From the NCBI RefSeq assembly GCF_002027555.1, contig NZ_MXAP01000023.1, positions 1-36,095 of the forward strand: a stretch of 36,095 nt of DNA. The letters run 5' to 3'. Below are positions 9,412-18,064 of this stretch, piece by piece. Every line of letters begins with the position of its first letter. The stretch's first letter is position 1. The notes under the pieces were generated by a model, which did not search any database, was not told the DNA's origin, and was given only the letters and a program-made list of their open reading frames with translations. The DNA is from Moraxella equi (lineage in GTDB: Bacteria > Pseudomonadota > Gammaproteobacteria > Pseudomonadales > Moraxellaceae). Both the position numbers and the translations under genes were made by a program.

Positions 9412-10275
9412 TTAGGGCAAATAAAACTCGCCTTGTCCGACTTGCCTTACCTGTCCACCCATCTGTATGCCGTCATCAAGTCCCAAAAACAGACGGTTTG
9501 GGCGGTGCAAATGGTCGCCTTGATGAATGGTGAATTGCCTATGATTTATGCTATTATCAAGCAGATACGCCCCCAAATTCACGCACGCCGAGCCTGTGCC
9601 ATTGTCTTCTAAGATAATCCCATTTTGTTCAAAGAATAAGCGAACATGAATGGTATCATCACTCATATACCACAGATACAGCATATGTTCAAGCGTTAAG
9701 CCTTGGTTGATGACAAGGTTTGTGTTGTTATCAAAGATATTTTTTAGACTTGCCAAATCTACCTTAGCATGCCCCAATGCTTGCATGTCTTTGACTTGCA
9801 AAAGGAGCTGGCACACTCCTGCATTGACAAAATACGCCTTATCTGCCAACATCTCTTGGGGTAGGGTGGTTAAGGTGCTAAGGGTGTGGCGATCTGTCTG
9901 AGCAGGGCAAAGGGCGTAACTGTTGGTGGTTAGTGTGGTGCAAGATGGTGTGTGGTTTAGGCGAACGGCATAAGATGGCGTGCTGATGTCCAGTGCCGAC
10001 AAACCGTGCGTTCTCGCCAAATACCATCCTGCCCCAATGGTTGGGTGTCCTGCAAAGGGCATCTCTATGGTTGGGGTAAAAATGCGAATGCGTGCGGTGT
10101 GGGCTTCTTTGTCAAAATGCGTGATAAATACCGTCTCATTGAGATTGAATTGGCAAGCGATGGCTTGCATGGTGGTGTTATCAAAATTGGCGTGGGGAAA
10201 GATTGCCAACGGATTGCCCCCAAAGGGCGTGCCATCTGTAAAGACATTGGCAAGGATAAATGGGTGGGTAGTCAT
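9412..10275 (-). CDS. PhzF-family isomerase/epimerase
   Basis: A diaminopimelate-epimerase-like fold enzyme; the physiological substrate is not predictable. The 287-residue product has the N-terminal VFTDGTPFGGNPLAIF loop, the NLNETVF segment with the conserved catalytic Glu, and the glycine-rich motifs MPFAGHPTIGAG and DNGTGSACVN. It is best started at ATG 10275 (MTTHPFILANVF); the five-residue longer version would need a TTG. It is divergent from mltG, 89 bases apart, and convergent with the Balon gene. Confidence 0.9.
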   Translation of the reverse strand: MTTHPFILANVFTDGTPFGGNPLAIFPHANFDNTTMQAIACQFNLNETVFITHFDKEAHTARIRIFTPTIEMPFAGHPTIGAGWYLARTHGLSALDISTPSYAVRLNHTPSCTTLTTNSYALCPAQTDRHTLSTLTTLPQEMLADKAYFVNAGVCQLLLQVKDMQALGHAKVDLASLKNIFDNNTNLVINQGLTLEHMLYLWYMSDDTIHVRLFFEQNGIILEDNGTGSACVNLGAYLLDNSINHRQFTIHQGDHLHRPNRLFLGLDDGIQMGGQVRQVGQGEFYLP

Positions 10276-10364
10276 GGCTATGCCTATCAAAAATTCTTGT
10301 TAATTTTACAATATTTTGCCAAATTTTTGCTACAATAGCTCATCATTCTTAGAAGTTTTGACTT

Positions 10365-11465
10365 ATGCCAAAATCCAAAGCACCCAAAGACACCGCCCAA
10401 AAATCCCCCAAAAAACGCTCCGCCATGATGTGGTTGCCCTTTGTTGTGCTTGGGCTGACTGCTGTTTGGTTTTTGATTGTGTATTTTAGTGTTTTTGCCA
10501 AGACCGACCGCCCTGCCCAGACCTTGACGGTGGATAAGGGCGACACTTATCACAGTCTACTTGTCAAGAACAAATGGCAGACCAGTCCGCTTGCGTCCAG
10601 CACTGCCACACGGCTGTATCTTAAATTCCATGCCAAAGGCAACCTAGAAACAGGGGCATACCAAATCCCACAGGGGGCGAGCCTTGCCGATGTGGTCAAG
10701 ATTTTGGGGCAGGGGGGGCAAGTTGCCATGATAAAGGTGCAAATCATCGAAGGCAAGACGGTCAAAGACCTATACCACACCCTAAAAACGACCGATGGGG
10801 TCAAGCTTGAACTACTCACACCGCTCCTGTCGGACGCTGATGGCTATTCGTGGGCGGACGTGGCACGAGACAACGCCAAAGTTGCCAAAGCTCTAAATAT
10901 CAGCACGCCCAACGGCAACCTAGAAGGGCAATTCGCCCCGAATACCTACTTTTTTAATCAAGGCACGTCCGACACCGCCATTTTAAAAAAACTGCACACC
11001 GACCAAATGGCGATATTGGATAAGGCATGGACACAGCGTGATAAAGATTTGCCCTACAAGACACCTTATGACGCCCTGATTATGGCAAGCATCATCGAAA
11101 AAGAAACGGGCATCAAGTCCGAGCGAAATGACGTATCAGCCGTATTTGTCAATCGCCTGCGTCAAGGCATGAGACTCCAAACCGACCCGACCATTATCTA
11201 CGGACTGTTTGACCGCTATGACGGTAAGATTTATAAATCCAACATCGCCGAGCGAACCGATTATAACACCTACCAAATAGACGGCTTACCGCCCACGCCC
11301 ATTGCCCTGCCGTCTGCCGAAGCGATACAGGCGACCATGCACCCAAGCGATGTGCCGTATATCTATTTTGTGGCGACAGGTAAGGGCGGGCATAAATTTA
11401 GCGTAACGCTGGATGAGCATAATAAAGCGGTGGCACAATATCGTAAAGTGATGGCGGAGAAATAA
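10365..11465 (+). CDS. mltG: Endolytic peptidoglycan transglycosylase MltG (YceG)
   Basis: An inner-membrane enzyme that cleaves nascent glycan strands and ends their elongation. The 366-residue product has a cytoplasmic basic N-terminus, one membrane helix (about residues 23-45), a LysM-like region (VDKGDTYHSLLVKN) and the catalytic YceG domain. The catalytic Glu lies in MASIIEKETG. Conserved QTDPTIIYG and YNTYQIDGLPPTPI follow. It precedes tmk by 2 bases, the usual mltG-tmk pairing, so the two are one transcript. Confidence 0.95.
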   Translation: MPKSKAPKDTAQKSPKKRSAMMWLPFVVLGLTAVWFLIVYFSVFAKTDRPAQTLTVDKGDTYHSLLVKNKWQTSPLASSTATRLYLKFHAKGNLETGAYQIPQGASLADVVKILGQGGQVAMIKVQIIEGKTVKDLYHTLKTTDGVKLELLTPLLSDADGYSWADVARDNAKVAKALNISTPNGNLEGQFAPNTYFFNQGTSDTAILKKLHTDQMAILDKAWTQRDKDLPYKTPYDALIMASIIEKETGIKSERNDVSAVFVNRLRQGMRLQTDPTIIYGLFDRYDGKIYKSNIAERTDYNTYQIDGLPPTPIALPSAEAIQATMHPSDVPYIYFVATGKGGHKFSVTLDEHNKAVAQYRKVMAEK

Positions 11466-11467
11466 CA

Positions 11468-12103
11468 ATGAACCAACCACCCAAATTCATCACCTTTGAA
11501 GGCACCGAAGGCGTGGGCAAAACCACTGCCATTGACCGTTTTTGCCACAAGCTTAACAGCCTTAGCATCGCCCACATTCGCACTCGTGAACCAGGGGGCA
11601 GTCCGCTTGCCGAAGATTTGCGTAAGATTTTGCTGGATAACAAAACCCACATCAATGACGACACCGAGCTTTTGCTTATGTTTGCCGCACGAGCCGACCA
11701 TTTGCACCGCACCATTTTGCCAGCACTCTCGGACGGCAAATGGGTGATTTGCGACCGTTTTTTTGACAGCACCGTGGCGTATCAAGGCTTTGGACGGTTT
11801 GGGGGCGATGAGCGTGAACTTGCCAAGATTGAACGGCTTATCGCTGATTTTATCCCAAGACAGCCTGATTTGACCTTTTGGCTTGATTTAGACCCTGCCA
11901 TTGGCTTGGAGCGGGCAGGCAAGAGAAGTCAAGCCGACCGCTTTGAGAGTGCAGGGCAAGGCTTTTTTGATAAGGCATATCAAGGTTTTTTGTATCAATA
12001 TCAAAAACACCCTGAGCGTATCAAACGTATCAATGCCGACCAACGTCCTGATGGCGTGGCAGGGGAGATTATGCAAGTTTTACAAGAATATTTGGCGGAT
12101 TGA
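11468..12103 (+). CDS. tmk: Thymidylate kinase
   Basis: Phosphorylates dTMP to dTDP for DNA synthesis; cytoplasmic. The 211-residue product has the P-loop FEGTEGVGKTTA at the N-terminus, TREPGGSPLAEDLR (dTMP binding), CDRFFDSTVAYQG, and a lid RAGKRSQADRFE. The length is normal. It is immediately downstream of mltG and probably translationally coupled. holB, which often follows, is absent: the next gene is a DegP-family protease with its own promoter. Confidence 0.96.
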   Translation: MNQPPKFITFEGTEGVGKTTAIDRFCHKLNSLSIAHIRTREPGGSPLAEDLRKILLDNKTHINDDTELLLMFAARADHLHRTILPALSDGKWVICDRFFDSTVAYQGFGRFGGDERELAKIERLIADFIPRQPDLTFWLDLDPAIGLERAGKRSQADRFESAGQGFFDKAYQGFLYQYQKHPERIKRINADQRPDGVAGEIMQVLQEYLAD

Positions 12104-12139
12104 TTTTTAGCGGGTTTTAAAATACGTCTAGCAAACTCA

Positions 12140-12222
12140 ATATTTACCAAGGGTTTGTAGGGACTGGCTCCACACGTCCTTTAATGTTGTCATTTTTATA
12201 GGTATGCACAGCACGCCCCTAC
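12140..12222. repeat. Intergenic repeat, family A, copy 1
   Basis: Starts ATATTTACCAAGGGTTTGTAG and ends CAGCACGCCCCTAC. The same ends, order and spacing recur at 15013-15095, with a diverged middle. It lies between tmk and the protease gene. Confidence 0.6.
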
Positions 12223-12276
12223 CTAAAATCTATCCATGCAAGCAAGACTTCATAACCTTTAAAAACACATTTTGCC

Positions 12277-12305
12277 TTGACGAATGGCGTGCTTTTTAGG
12301 ATAAT
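12277..12305 (+). promoter_or_regulatory. Sigma70-type promoter for the DegP-family protease gene
   Basis: TTGACG at 12277-12282, a 17-base spacer, and GATAAT at 12300-12305: each box differs from consensus by one base. The start codon is 24 bases beyond the -10 box, so the leader is very short. Confidence 0.7.
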
Positions 12306-12329
12306 TTGACTATTTAAATAGGAATTATT

Positions 12330-13712
12330 ATGAACATCAAACCTGCCGTCCTTGCCCTAAGCCTTGCCCTTGCCCCCATTGCCCTGCCTGTTGCCACGCT
12401 TGCTTATGGGGCGGTGGCGATGGATTTTTCGCCCCTAGTGGAACAGGTGTCTAGTGGTGTGGTGCGTGTGAGTATTACCAAAAAGGTCAGCGAAGAAGAG
12501 CTGGCATTGGCTCAGCAGGTGCAAGCCTTACAGCAGTTCTTTGGGGGGCGGGTCGCCGTGCCAAACCTGCCGACGGTAGAATACGGCTACGGCACGGGCT
12601 TTTTTATCACCCAAGATGGCTATATTCTTACCAATCATCACGTCGTCGAAGGGGCGGATAAAATCACCGTGACCCTACACGACCGCACCGAGCTAGACGC
12701 ACGCCTTATCGGTTCGGACGAAGCGTCCGATGTGGCGGTGTTAAAGGTGGCGGGACAAAACTTCCCTGCCCTGAGTGTTGCCAAAGGCGATACCCTAAAA
12801 GTGGGCGAGCCTGTGCTTGCCATTGGCTCGCCCTTTGGTTTTGACTACTCAGCGTCATCGGGCATTGTCTCTGCCAAGAGTCGTAACATGAGCCGTGAAG
12901 CGGTCGTGCCGTTCATTCAGACGGACGTGGCACTAAACCAAGGCAACTCGGGCGGGCCTTTATTTAACCAAAAAGGCGAAGTGGTTGGCATTAACTCGCT
13001 GATTTTTAGTCGCACTGGCGGACACATGGGGCTGTCTTTTTCTATTCCCATTGACACCGCCATGGACATCTATGAGCAGATTCGCACGACAGGGCGTGTC
13101 TCTCGGGTCTATCTGGGCGTGGTGTTGCAGGACATTGACCGCAATCTGGCGGAAGCTTATCGCCTTGACAGACCGCAAGGGGCACTCATCACTCGCACCA
13201 GTCCTGATTCCCCTGCCGATAAGGTGGGACTAAAAGCAGGTGATGTGGTGCTTGATTTTAATGGGCAAAGTATCGGGCGAGCGTCTGATTTGTTAAATCT
13301 CATTAACCGTGCCAAGGTGGGTGACAAGTTTGAGCTGACCTACCTACGAGCGGGCAAACAACACCGTGCCAGTGGGCAGTTTGCCGAGACAAGTGATGTC
13401 TCTACCAGTCAAAACGCCAGCGATGGTGTCAGATTAGGCTTACGCCTAAAAGAGCTGTCAGGGCGTGAAGCTCGCATGATTCAGGAGTTTGGCGTGGCAG
13501 GTGGCGTGGTCATCAGCTCGGTGGATGTCACAGGACTGGCAGGGCAGGCGGGACTCATGGCAGGGGACATCATCGTCAATCTCAATCACCTGCCGACCGC
13601 AGGCATTGGCGAGTTTGAAAAGGCGTTAAAGAGCCTGCCTAAAAAAGGCGTGGTTACCATTGGTATCATTCGTGATGGCAACCCTGCGATTTTGGGGCTT
13701 AGGGTTGAATAG
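12330..13712 (+). CDS. degP: DegP/DegQ/MucD-family periplasmic serine endoprotease
   Basis: Degrades or refolds misfolded envelope proteins. The 460-residue product has a signal peptide (hydrophobic to about residue 25), then the trypsin-like domain with the triad visible as His in ILTNHHVVEG, Asp in EASDVAVLKV and Ser in QGNSGGPLFN. Two PDZ domains follow (about 255-350 and 365-455). A loop with QQFFGG early in the protease domain fits DegQ/MucD types better than the longer DegP LA loop. The substrate is not predictable. It has its own promoter and terminator. Confidence 0.93.
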   Translation: MNIKPAVLALSLALAPIALPVATLAYGAVAMDFSPLVEQVSSGVVRVSITKKVSEEELALAQQVQALQQFFGGRVAVPNLPTVEYGYGTGFFITQDGYILTNHHVVEGADKITVTLHDRTELDARLIGSDEASDVAVLKVAGQNFPALSVAKGDTLKVGEPVLAIGSPFGFDYSASSGIVSAKSRNMSREAVVPFIQTDVALNQGNSGGPLFNQKGEVVGINSLIFSRTGGHMGLSFSIPIDTAMDIYEQIRTTGRVSRVYLGVVLQDIDRNLAEAYRLDRPQGALITRTSPDSPADKVGLKAGDVVLDFNGQSIGRASDLLNLINRAKVGDKFELTYLRAGKQHRASGQFAETSDVSTSQNASDGVRLGLRLKELSGREARMIQEFGVAGGVVISSVDVTGLAGQAGLMAGDIIVNLNHLPTAGIGEFEKALKSLPKKGVVTIGIIRDGNPAILGLRVE

Positions 13713-13720
13713 GGCTAAAT

Positions 13721-13746
13721 AAGGGTGTGTTTGTCGCACCCTTTTT
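13721..13746 (+). terminator. Terminator after the protease gene
   Basis: AAGGGTG pairs with CACCCTT across a 9-base loop and is followed by a T run. The next gene converges on it, so it may serve both. Confidence 0.65.
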
Positions 13747-13751
13747 GGTGG

Positions 13752-14195
13752 TTAAGATTTGCAGTATTTGGCGCGAAGTTTTTGATAAAGCTCATAAGGT
13801 GGAGACTCGCCAGCCAAAGGTTCAAAATCGCCCATTTGCCACGCTTTAAAGTCTTTTGAATGGACGGTGGTTTTTTCAAGTTGGCTGTCATCGCCAAACT
13901 CGCCCCAACCATACAAATCTAGTTGTACACTAGCTTTTGGGTTGCCACAGTCAAATGTGATAAAGCCTTTATTGACGTATTTTTCCCACGTCTCAATGTA
14001 TACGGTGCGTTTTTTGCCCTGTCTTTTGTCTAATTTGGCAAACCAACGGGTGCTATATGGCTCATCAAGCCCTTGGTTGCAAATAAACACAACTTTGGTG
14101 TTGGGTCTGTATTGACTGTCTTCGGTTTGGGCGTTGGTAATGCTGGGCAAAAGCAGGGCAAACGATGTGGCAAGTAACAAGGCTTTTGTTTTCAT
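13752..14195 (-). CDS. Small secreted protein, function unknown
   Basis: A 147-residue protein with a clear Sec signal peptide (KTKALLLATSFALLLP, cleavage likely after SITNA). The mature part has three Cys (in VFICNQG, TFDCGN and KYCKS), many aromatic residues, and no motif I recognise. ATG 14195 is preferred over upstream in-frame starts because AAGGA sits seven bases before it and the signal peptide begins there. It is probably periplasmic. It is convergent with the protease gene but shows no clear functional link to it. Confidence 0.75.
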   Translation of the reverse strand: MKTKALLLATSFALLLPSITNAQTEDSQYRPNTKVVFICNQGLDEPYSTRWFAKLDKRQGKKRTVYIETWEKYVNKGFITFDCGNPKASVQLDLYGWGEFGDDSQLEKTTVHSKDFKAWQMGDFEPLAGESPPYELYQKLRAKYCKS

Positions 14196-14406
14196 AAATG
14201 TCCTTAACATGAAATGATTCAAAATGACAACATCCACAGGGTTGTGTTTTATTATAAACCGACAAAAATGATTAAATCAATCATTATCCATCAGTGTCAT
14301 GCCCATTGCTTATTATTTATTTTATCAATATATTTTTAAAAATAATTTTAAAAAATCAATAAAAAATAATTTATCCAAGATGGTTCAAAGATCACGGTGA
14401 AAGTGC

Positions 14407-14494
14407 TAAACTAAGCCATTTGATACAAAATGACAAATCAGGTGTTTTATGGCAACTTATGATGAGATGAAGGCAAGACTACAAGGCTCGATGA
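14407..14494 (+). repeat. Upstream copy of the duplicated dapA 5' end
   Basis: These 88 bases match 15394-15481 with a single mismatch (C/T at 14439 against 15426). They cover the dapA leader and its first 15 codons. Upstream, both copies remain AT-rich and loosely similar, so the original duplication may have been longer. Confidence 0.9.
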
Positions 14495-14532
14495 TGGTAG
14501 GTATATCCATTCTATTTTTTATCAAAACCTAG
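14449..14532 (+). pseudogene. Truncated dapA fragment (first 15 codons)
   Basis: ATG 14449 begins MATYDEMKARLQGSM, identical to DapA, then leaves homology and stops after 27 codons at TAG 14530-14532. The leader sequence is the same as that of dapA, so this stub may still be transcribed and translated. It is a partial duplication rather than a gene. Confidence 0.85.
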
Positions 14533-14915
14533 CAAATGCTTTTTATAGAGATTGCTTTATCATACTTTTCCATATGACCAAAACCACGATATTCATTGTG
14601 GTATTTGTGCAAAACATCACCTGTAATACATAGTGTTTCACTGATGAAAAATTTATCATCTTTTAGTCTTTTTGTTTGGATTTTATCATTTAATAATTTT
14701 TTAGAGTCAATTAAATAATATTTTTCGTTTTGATAAATAAACTCTATTTCTTCAAAAGAAACTACCAGTTTTCCTGACATTTTTTGAGCATCATCAAGAG
14801 CATGGTTTTTCTGATTGTTGTAACTTTTCTTATTAAAATCTGTCGGCGACTGAGAGCAGCCAACCATAGAAAATAAGAATATAAAAATAGTTAAAATTTT
14901 CAATATTTTCTCCAT
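14529..14915 (-). CDS. Small putative lipoprotein, function unknown
   Basis: From ATG 14915 the product is 128 residues: a basic start (MEKILKIL), a hydrophobic stretch, and a lipobox-like MVGC with Cys at about residue 20, followed by a polar, charged, Lys-rich mature region with two further Cys. I do not recognise it. The frame is open to 14966, but that part comes from repeat B and is not protein-like. No good ribosome site is visible, perhaps because repeat B sits directly upstream. The gene is AT-rich and lies between the two copies of the dapA 5' end. Confidence 0.6.
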   Translation of the reverse strand: MEKILKILTIFIFLFSMVGCSQSPTDFNKKSYNNQKNHALDDAQKMSGKLVVSFEEIEFIYQNEKYYLIDSKKLLNDKIQTKRLKDDKFFISETLCITGDVLHKYHNEYRGFGHMEKYDKAISIKSIC

Positions 14916-14920
14916 GTACA

Positions 14921-14980
14921 GCCAGCAAAATTGAATTTTGCTACGGAAACCGCCGCGCTTTTTCATTTTGTAGAGTGTAT
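14921..14980. repeat. Intergenic repeat, family B, short copy
   Basis: Contains the palindrome CAAAATTGAATTTTG, then CTACG and CTTTTTCATTTTGTAGAG. Both ends reappear at 28520-28649, where the middle is about 70 bases longer. It directly abuts the lipoprotein gene start. Confidence 0.65.
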
Positions 14981-15435
14981 AAAGTCATTAATAGGTACAC
15001 CCAACCAACTTGATATTTACCACGGGTTTGTAGAGGTGTGCTGAGCACACCCTTTGATAATATGACTATACAAGGCGTGCTCAGCACGCCCCTACGTCCA
15101 CACATCATGGTATTTGTAGTAATTTTAAAGTTTCTTGGGTGTAGCTTAATCGACATTCTTGATAAACGCATTTATCAAGAATTACAAATTAAGTGAACAT
15201 TTATTCTTTTAATTTGTAATTTTCATTATATCATAATAACTTTAAAAAAGAACAATGCCATCCATTGCTAAAAGTAACCCATTCATCATAAATTTATTGA
15301 TTTATTATTTTAATTTATATTTAAAAAATATTTTAAAATTCCAATAAATACAATAATTTTAATTTAAGCATTTTAAAACACCCAGTAAAATGTTAAACTA
15401 AGCCATTTGATACAAAATGACAAATTAGGTGTTTT
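14981..15435. other. Gene-free region before dapA
   Basis: Holds repeat A copy 2 (15013-15095), then about 300 bases of very AT-rich sequence that forms the dapA upstream region. I saw no gene. A clear consensus promoter was not found, although the duplicated block (15394 on) includes TTAAACT, which could serve as a weak -10 box. Confidence 0.5.
15013..15095. repeat. Intergenic repeat, family A, copy 2
   Basis: Shares its ends with 12140-12222. It contains two short hairpins, GGTGTGC-TGA-GCACACC (15035-15051) and GGCGTGC-TCA-GCACGCC (15074-15090), which resemble each other. Confidence 0.65.
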
Positions 15436-15481
15436 ATGGCAACTTATGATGAGATGAAGGCAAGACTACAAGGCTCGATGA
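15394..15481 (+). repeat. Functional copy of the duplicated dapA 5' end
   Basis: Partner of 14407-14494 at a distance of 987 bases, in the same orientation, with one mismatch. Confidence 0.9.
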
Positions 15482-16338
15482 CGGCACTGGTCACGCCCAT
15501 GACGGCAGACGGTGCGGTGGATTATGATGCATTAGGGCGTTTGATTGACTGGCAGATTGAGTCTGGCACGCACGCTTTGGTGGCGGTTGGTACGACAGGC
15601 GAGTCGGCAACCTTGTCCATGAGTGAGCATGGCGATGTCATTGAATTTTTTGTTAAACAAGTGGCAGGTCGCATTCCTGTGATTGCAGGAACAGGGGCGA
15701 ATAACACCGCCGAAGCCATTGAGCTGACCGCCCACGCTAAGGCAGTGGGGGCGGATTTTGCCCTGCTTGTCGTGCCGTATTATAATAAGCCCACCCAAGA
15801 GGGCATGTATCAGCATTATAAGACCATTGCCGAGGCGGTGGACATTCCCCAGATTCTCTATAACGTCCCTGGCCGCACGGTCGTGGACATGGCGGAGGAC
15901 ACCGTAGCACGCCTTGCCGACATCCCTAACATTGTCGCCATCAAAGATGCCACGGGCGATTTGGAGCGTGGTAAGTCGCTCATCGAGCGTGTGGGCGAGC
16001 GTCTTGTGGTGCTATCAGGCGATGACCCAACCGCCCTAGAACTCATGAAATTCGGGGCAAAGGGCAACATCTCAGTAACGTCCAATGTCGCCCCCAAAGC
16101 CATGAGCGAGATTTTTAGCTTAGCTTTGGCAGGTAAGTTTGATGAAGCAAGTACCATCAACCAAGGCATTGAGCATTTGCACAAAGAGCTGTTTTGTGAA
16201 TCTAGCCCCCAACCTGCCAAATATGCCCTACACAAGATGGGCATGATTGACACGGGCATTCGTTTGCCTTTGGTGTGGCTGTCAGCAGGCAATCAACCCA
16301 TCATTGACCAGGCACTACAAAAAGCCAATTTGATTTAA
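15436..16338 (+). CDS. dapA: 4-hydroxy-tetrahydrodipicolinate synthase
   Basis: Condenses pyruvate with aspartate semialdehyde, the first committed step to diaminopimelate and lysine. The 300-residue TIM barrel shows GTTGES with Thr53-Thr54, Tyr142 in ILYNVPGRT with Arg147, and the Schiff-base Lys170 in NIVAIKDATGD. It is followed within 25 bases by a bamC-like lipoprotein gene and then purC, the order seen in many gammaproteobacteria. dapE lies 3.5 kb away, so two diaminopimelate-pathway genes are in the window. Its first 15 codons and leader are duplicated upstream. Confidence 0.97.
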   Translation: MATYDEMKARLQGSMTALVTPMTADGAVDYDALGRLIDWQIESGTHALVAVGTTGESATLSMSEHGDVIEFFVKQVAGRIPVIAGTGANNTAEAIELTAHAKAVGADFALLVVPYYNKPTQEGMYQHYKTIAEAVDIPQILYNVPGRTVVDMAEDTVARLADIPNIVAIKDATGDLERGKSLIERVGERLVVLSGDDPTALELMKFGAKGNISVTSNVAPKAMSEIFSLALAGKFDEASTINQGIEHLHKELFCESSPQPAKYALHKMGMIDTGIRLPLVWLSAGNQPIIDQALQKANLI

Positions 16339-16361
16339 CAGTAAGAATAAGTGAGAATAAC

Positions 16362-16646
16362 ATGACAGTGCTAAAAACAACGCTAAAATTAACCGCCCTT
16401 GCCATGATGAGTGTGGTGCTACTGACGGGCTGTCAAAGCATCAAAGACGTGCTGGGCAAGCGTGATAACAGCAGTCTGGACTATGTCCACGCTACCAAGC
16501 TAGACCCCATCCGCCTGCCCGCCAACCAAGCGTCCGCCCCATTTATCCCCCTATATGATGTGCCAGAGGTGGCAGGCGAGATTACCCCATCGACCAACGA
16601 GTCGGGCAAGCAGTACGAGCTACCCAGACCGCCACAGGTGAGATGA
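16362..16646 (+). CDS. bamC: Short BamC-like outer membrane lipoprotein
   Basis: A 94-residue protein with a signal peptide and lipobox LLTGC (Cys at about residue 24). The mature ~70 residues have the BamC N-terminal pattern: a tyrosine stretch (SSLDYVHATKLDPIRLP), then YDVPEV, then a terminal PRPPQ. That region in E. coli BamC is the extended segment that lies on BamD in the outer membrane assembly complex. The two helix-grip domains of full BamC (about 340 residues) are absent. The call rests on this pattern and on the dapA-bamC-purC position. A general small lipoprotein is the alternative. Confidence 0.6.
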   Translation: MTVLKTTLKLTALAMMSVVLLTGCQSIKDVLGKRDNSSLDYVHATKLDPIRLPANQASAPFIPLYDVPEVAGEITPSTNESGKQYELPRPPQVR

Positions 16647-16652
16647 TGGTTT

Positions 16653-16685
16653 GGCACGAGCGTTGTTGTTCGTGTCTTTTTGTTT
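16653..16685 (+). terminator. Probable terminator after bamC-like gene
   Basis: GGCACGA pairs with TCGTGTC (one G-T pair) across a 10-base loop, followed by TTTTTGTTTT. Confidence 0.6.
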
Positions 16686-16740
16686 TATAAATCTTATCAT
16701 GTAAATTTATTGTGTAAACCGCCACAAAACGGAGAAACCC

Positions 16741-17454
16741 ATGCAAAAGCAAGCCCTAATTTATACTGGCAAAGCCAAATCTGTCTATGAAACGGACAAT
16801 CCTGATTATCTGATTTTGCATTTTCGTAACGATGCATCCGCCTTTAATGGCGAAAAAATCGCCCAGCTTGACCGCAAAGGCAGAGTAAATAACCGCTTTA
16901 ACAGCTTTATCATGAGCAAACTGGCAGACGCTGGCATCGAGACGCATTTTGAGCGTGAATTGTCAGACGATGAAGTGCTGGTCAAACGCCTAAAAATGAT
17001 ACCCGTAGAATGCGTGGTGCGTAACTATGCAGCTGGCGGTATTGCCAAGCGTTTGGGGCTTGCTGAGGGCTTGCCACTTATGCCACCGACCTTTGAGCTG
17101 TTTTATAAAGATGACAAATTGGGCGACCCCATGCTTGCCCCAAGTACCGCCATTGCCTTAGGTTATGCCACCGCAGACGAGTTGGAGCAGATGAGTGTGC
17201 TGACTCACAAGGTCAATGACGTGCTAAGTCAGATTTTTGATGAAGCGGGTCTTATGCTGGTGGATTTTAAATTAGAATTTGGACTGTTTCATGGGCGTGT
17301 GGTGTTGGGCGATGAGTTCTCGCCAGATGGCTGCCGCTTGTGGGATAAAGAAACCAAGAAAAAACTTGATAAAGACCGTTTCCGTCAAGGTTTAGGCGAT
17401 GTCGTTGAAGGTTATGAAGAAGTGGCAAAACGTATTGGCGTACCGCTTGATTGA
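16741..17454 (+). CDS. purC: Phosphoribosylaminoimidazole-succinocarboxamide synthase
   Basis: SAICAR synthetase, which couples CAIR with aspartate in purine biosynthesis. The 237-residue product is of bacterial single-domain length and shows [11 protein letters not shown] at the N-terminus (ATP-binding loop), [23 protein letters not shown] and LVDFKLEFG with [13 protein letters not shown]. It is downstream of the dapA-bamC pair but separated by a terminator-like hairpin, so it may have its own promoter. A strong terminator follows. Confidence 0.97.
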   Translation: MQKQALIYTGKAKSVYETDNPDYLILHFRNDASAFNGEKIAQLDRKGRVNNRFNSFIMSKLADAGIETHFERELSDDEVLVKRLKMIPVECVVRNYAAGGIAKRLGLAEGLPLMPPTFELFYKDDKLGDPMLAPSTAIALGYATADELEQMSVLTHKVNDVLSQIFDEAGLMLVDFKLEFGLFHGRVVLGDEFSPDGCRLWDKETKKKLDKDRFRQGLGDVVEGYEEVAKRIGVPLD

Positions 17455-17464
17455 TGGGTGTGAG

Positions 17465-17492
17465 CAAGGGCGGTTATCGCCCTTGTTTTTTT
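17465..17492 (+). terminator. Intrinsic terminator after purC
   Basis: A perfect 8-base stem (CAAGGGCG/CGCCCTTG) with loop GTTAT, followed by seven T. Confidence 0.92.
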
Positions 17493-17596
17493 ATGATATT
17501 TACCCCAATTTGCACCAATGCTAAATTTTAAAGAAATTCATTTGTGGGGGCGTACTTTTCATGCCTGTTGATACCTTTTAAAGTTGGATAGTAAAA

Positions 17597-17908
17597 ATGC
17601 ACAAATTCATCGCCTACATCCCTGAGTCCGACCTAGAAAATGTCAAAACCGCCCTATTTAACGCAGGGGCAGGGCGGTTTGATGGATACAGCCATTGTTC
17701 GTGGCAAGTGCTTGGTGTGGGACAATTTAAACCTTTAAAAGGGGCAAGCCCTGCCATTGGTCAGATTGACAAAATAGAGTACGTCCCCGAGTGGCGGGTT
17801 GAGACCATCGTCCCTGATGACAGGCTCATGGACGTGGTGCGTGCCTACAAATCGGCTCATCCCTATGAAGTGTCAGCGTATGACGTGTATCAGATGGTGG
17901 GTGTGTGA
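17597..17908 (+). CDS. NIF3/YqfO-related CutA-fold protein
   Basis: A 103-residue protein that corresponds to the domain inserted in YqfO/NIF3 proteins and that also exists alone in proteobacteria. It has the segments KFIAYIPESDLENVKTALF, GAGRFDGYSHCSW and GVGQFKPLKGA, and ends with a typical HPYEVSAYDVY motif. The fold is expected to be CutA-like and trimeric; the biochemical role is not established. The ribosome site before ATG 17597 is weak, but the protein starts correctly there. It is flanked by the purC terminator and an OppA-type gene. Confidence 0.88.
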   Translation: MHKFIAYIPESDLENVKTALFNAGAGRFDGYSHCSWQVLGVGQFKPLKGASPAIGQIDKIEYVPEWRVETIVPDDRLMDVVRAYKSAHPYEVSAYDVYQMVGV

Positions 17909-18064
17909 GTGCATGGCTTTTCGTGTCTGATAGGGTATGATGAGCTAAGCCATTTTATATGCCAAAATGATAGAGGTATATGCCATAATGGAATTTAGGC
18001 TTTGCATAAAAAGCCCTGATAATAGGACACATCAAGACATATCACAAATCACGATGGAGCTGAC

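Noticed and set aside
14916..14966. N-terminal extension of the lipoprotein (MKKRGGFRSK...)
   Set aside because: These codons are derived from repeat B, and the signal peptide starts at ATG 14915.
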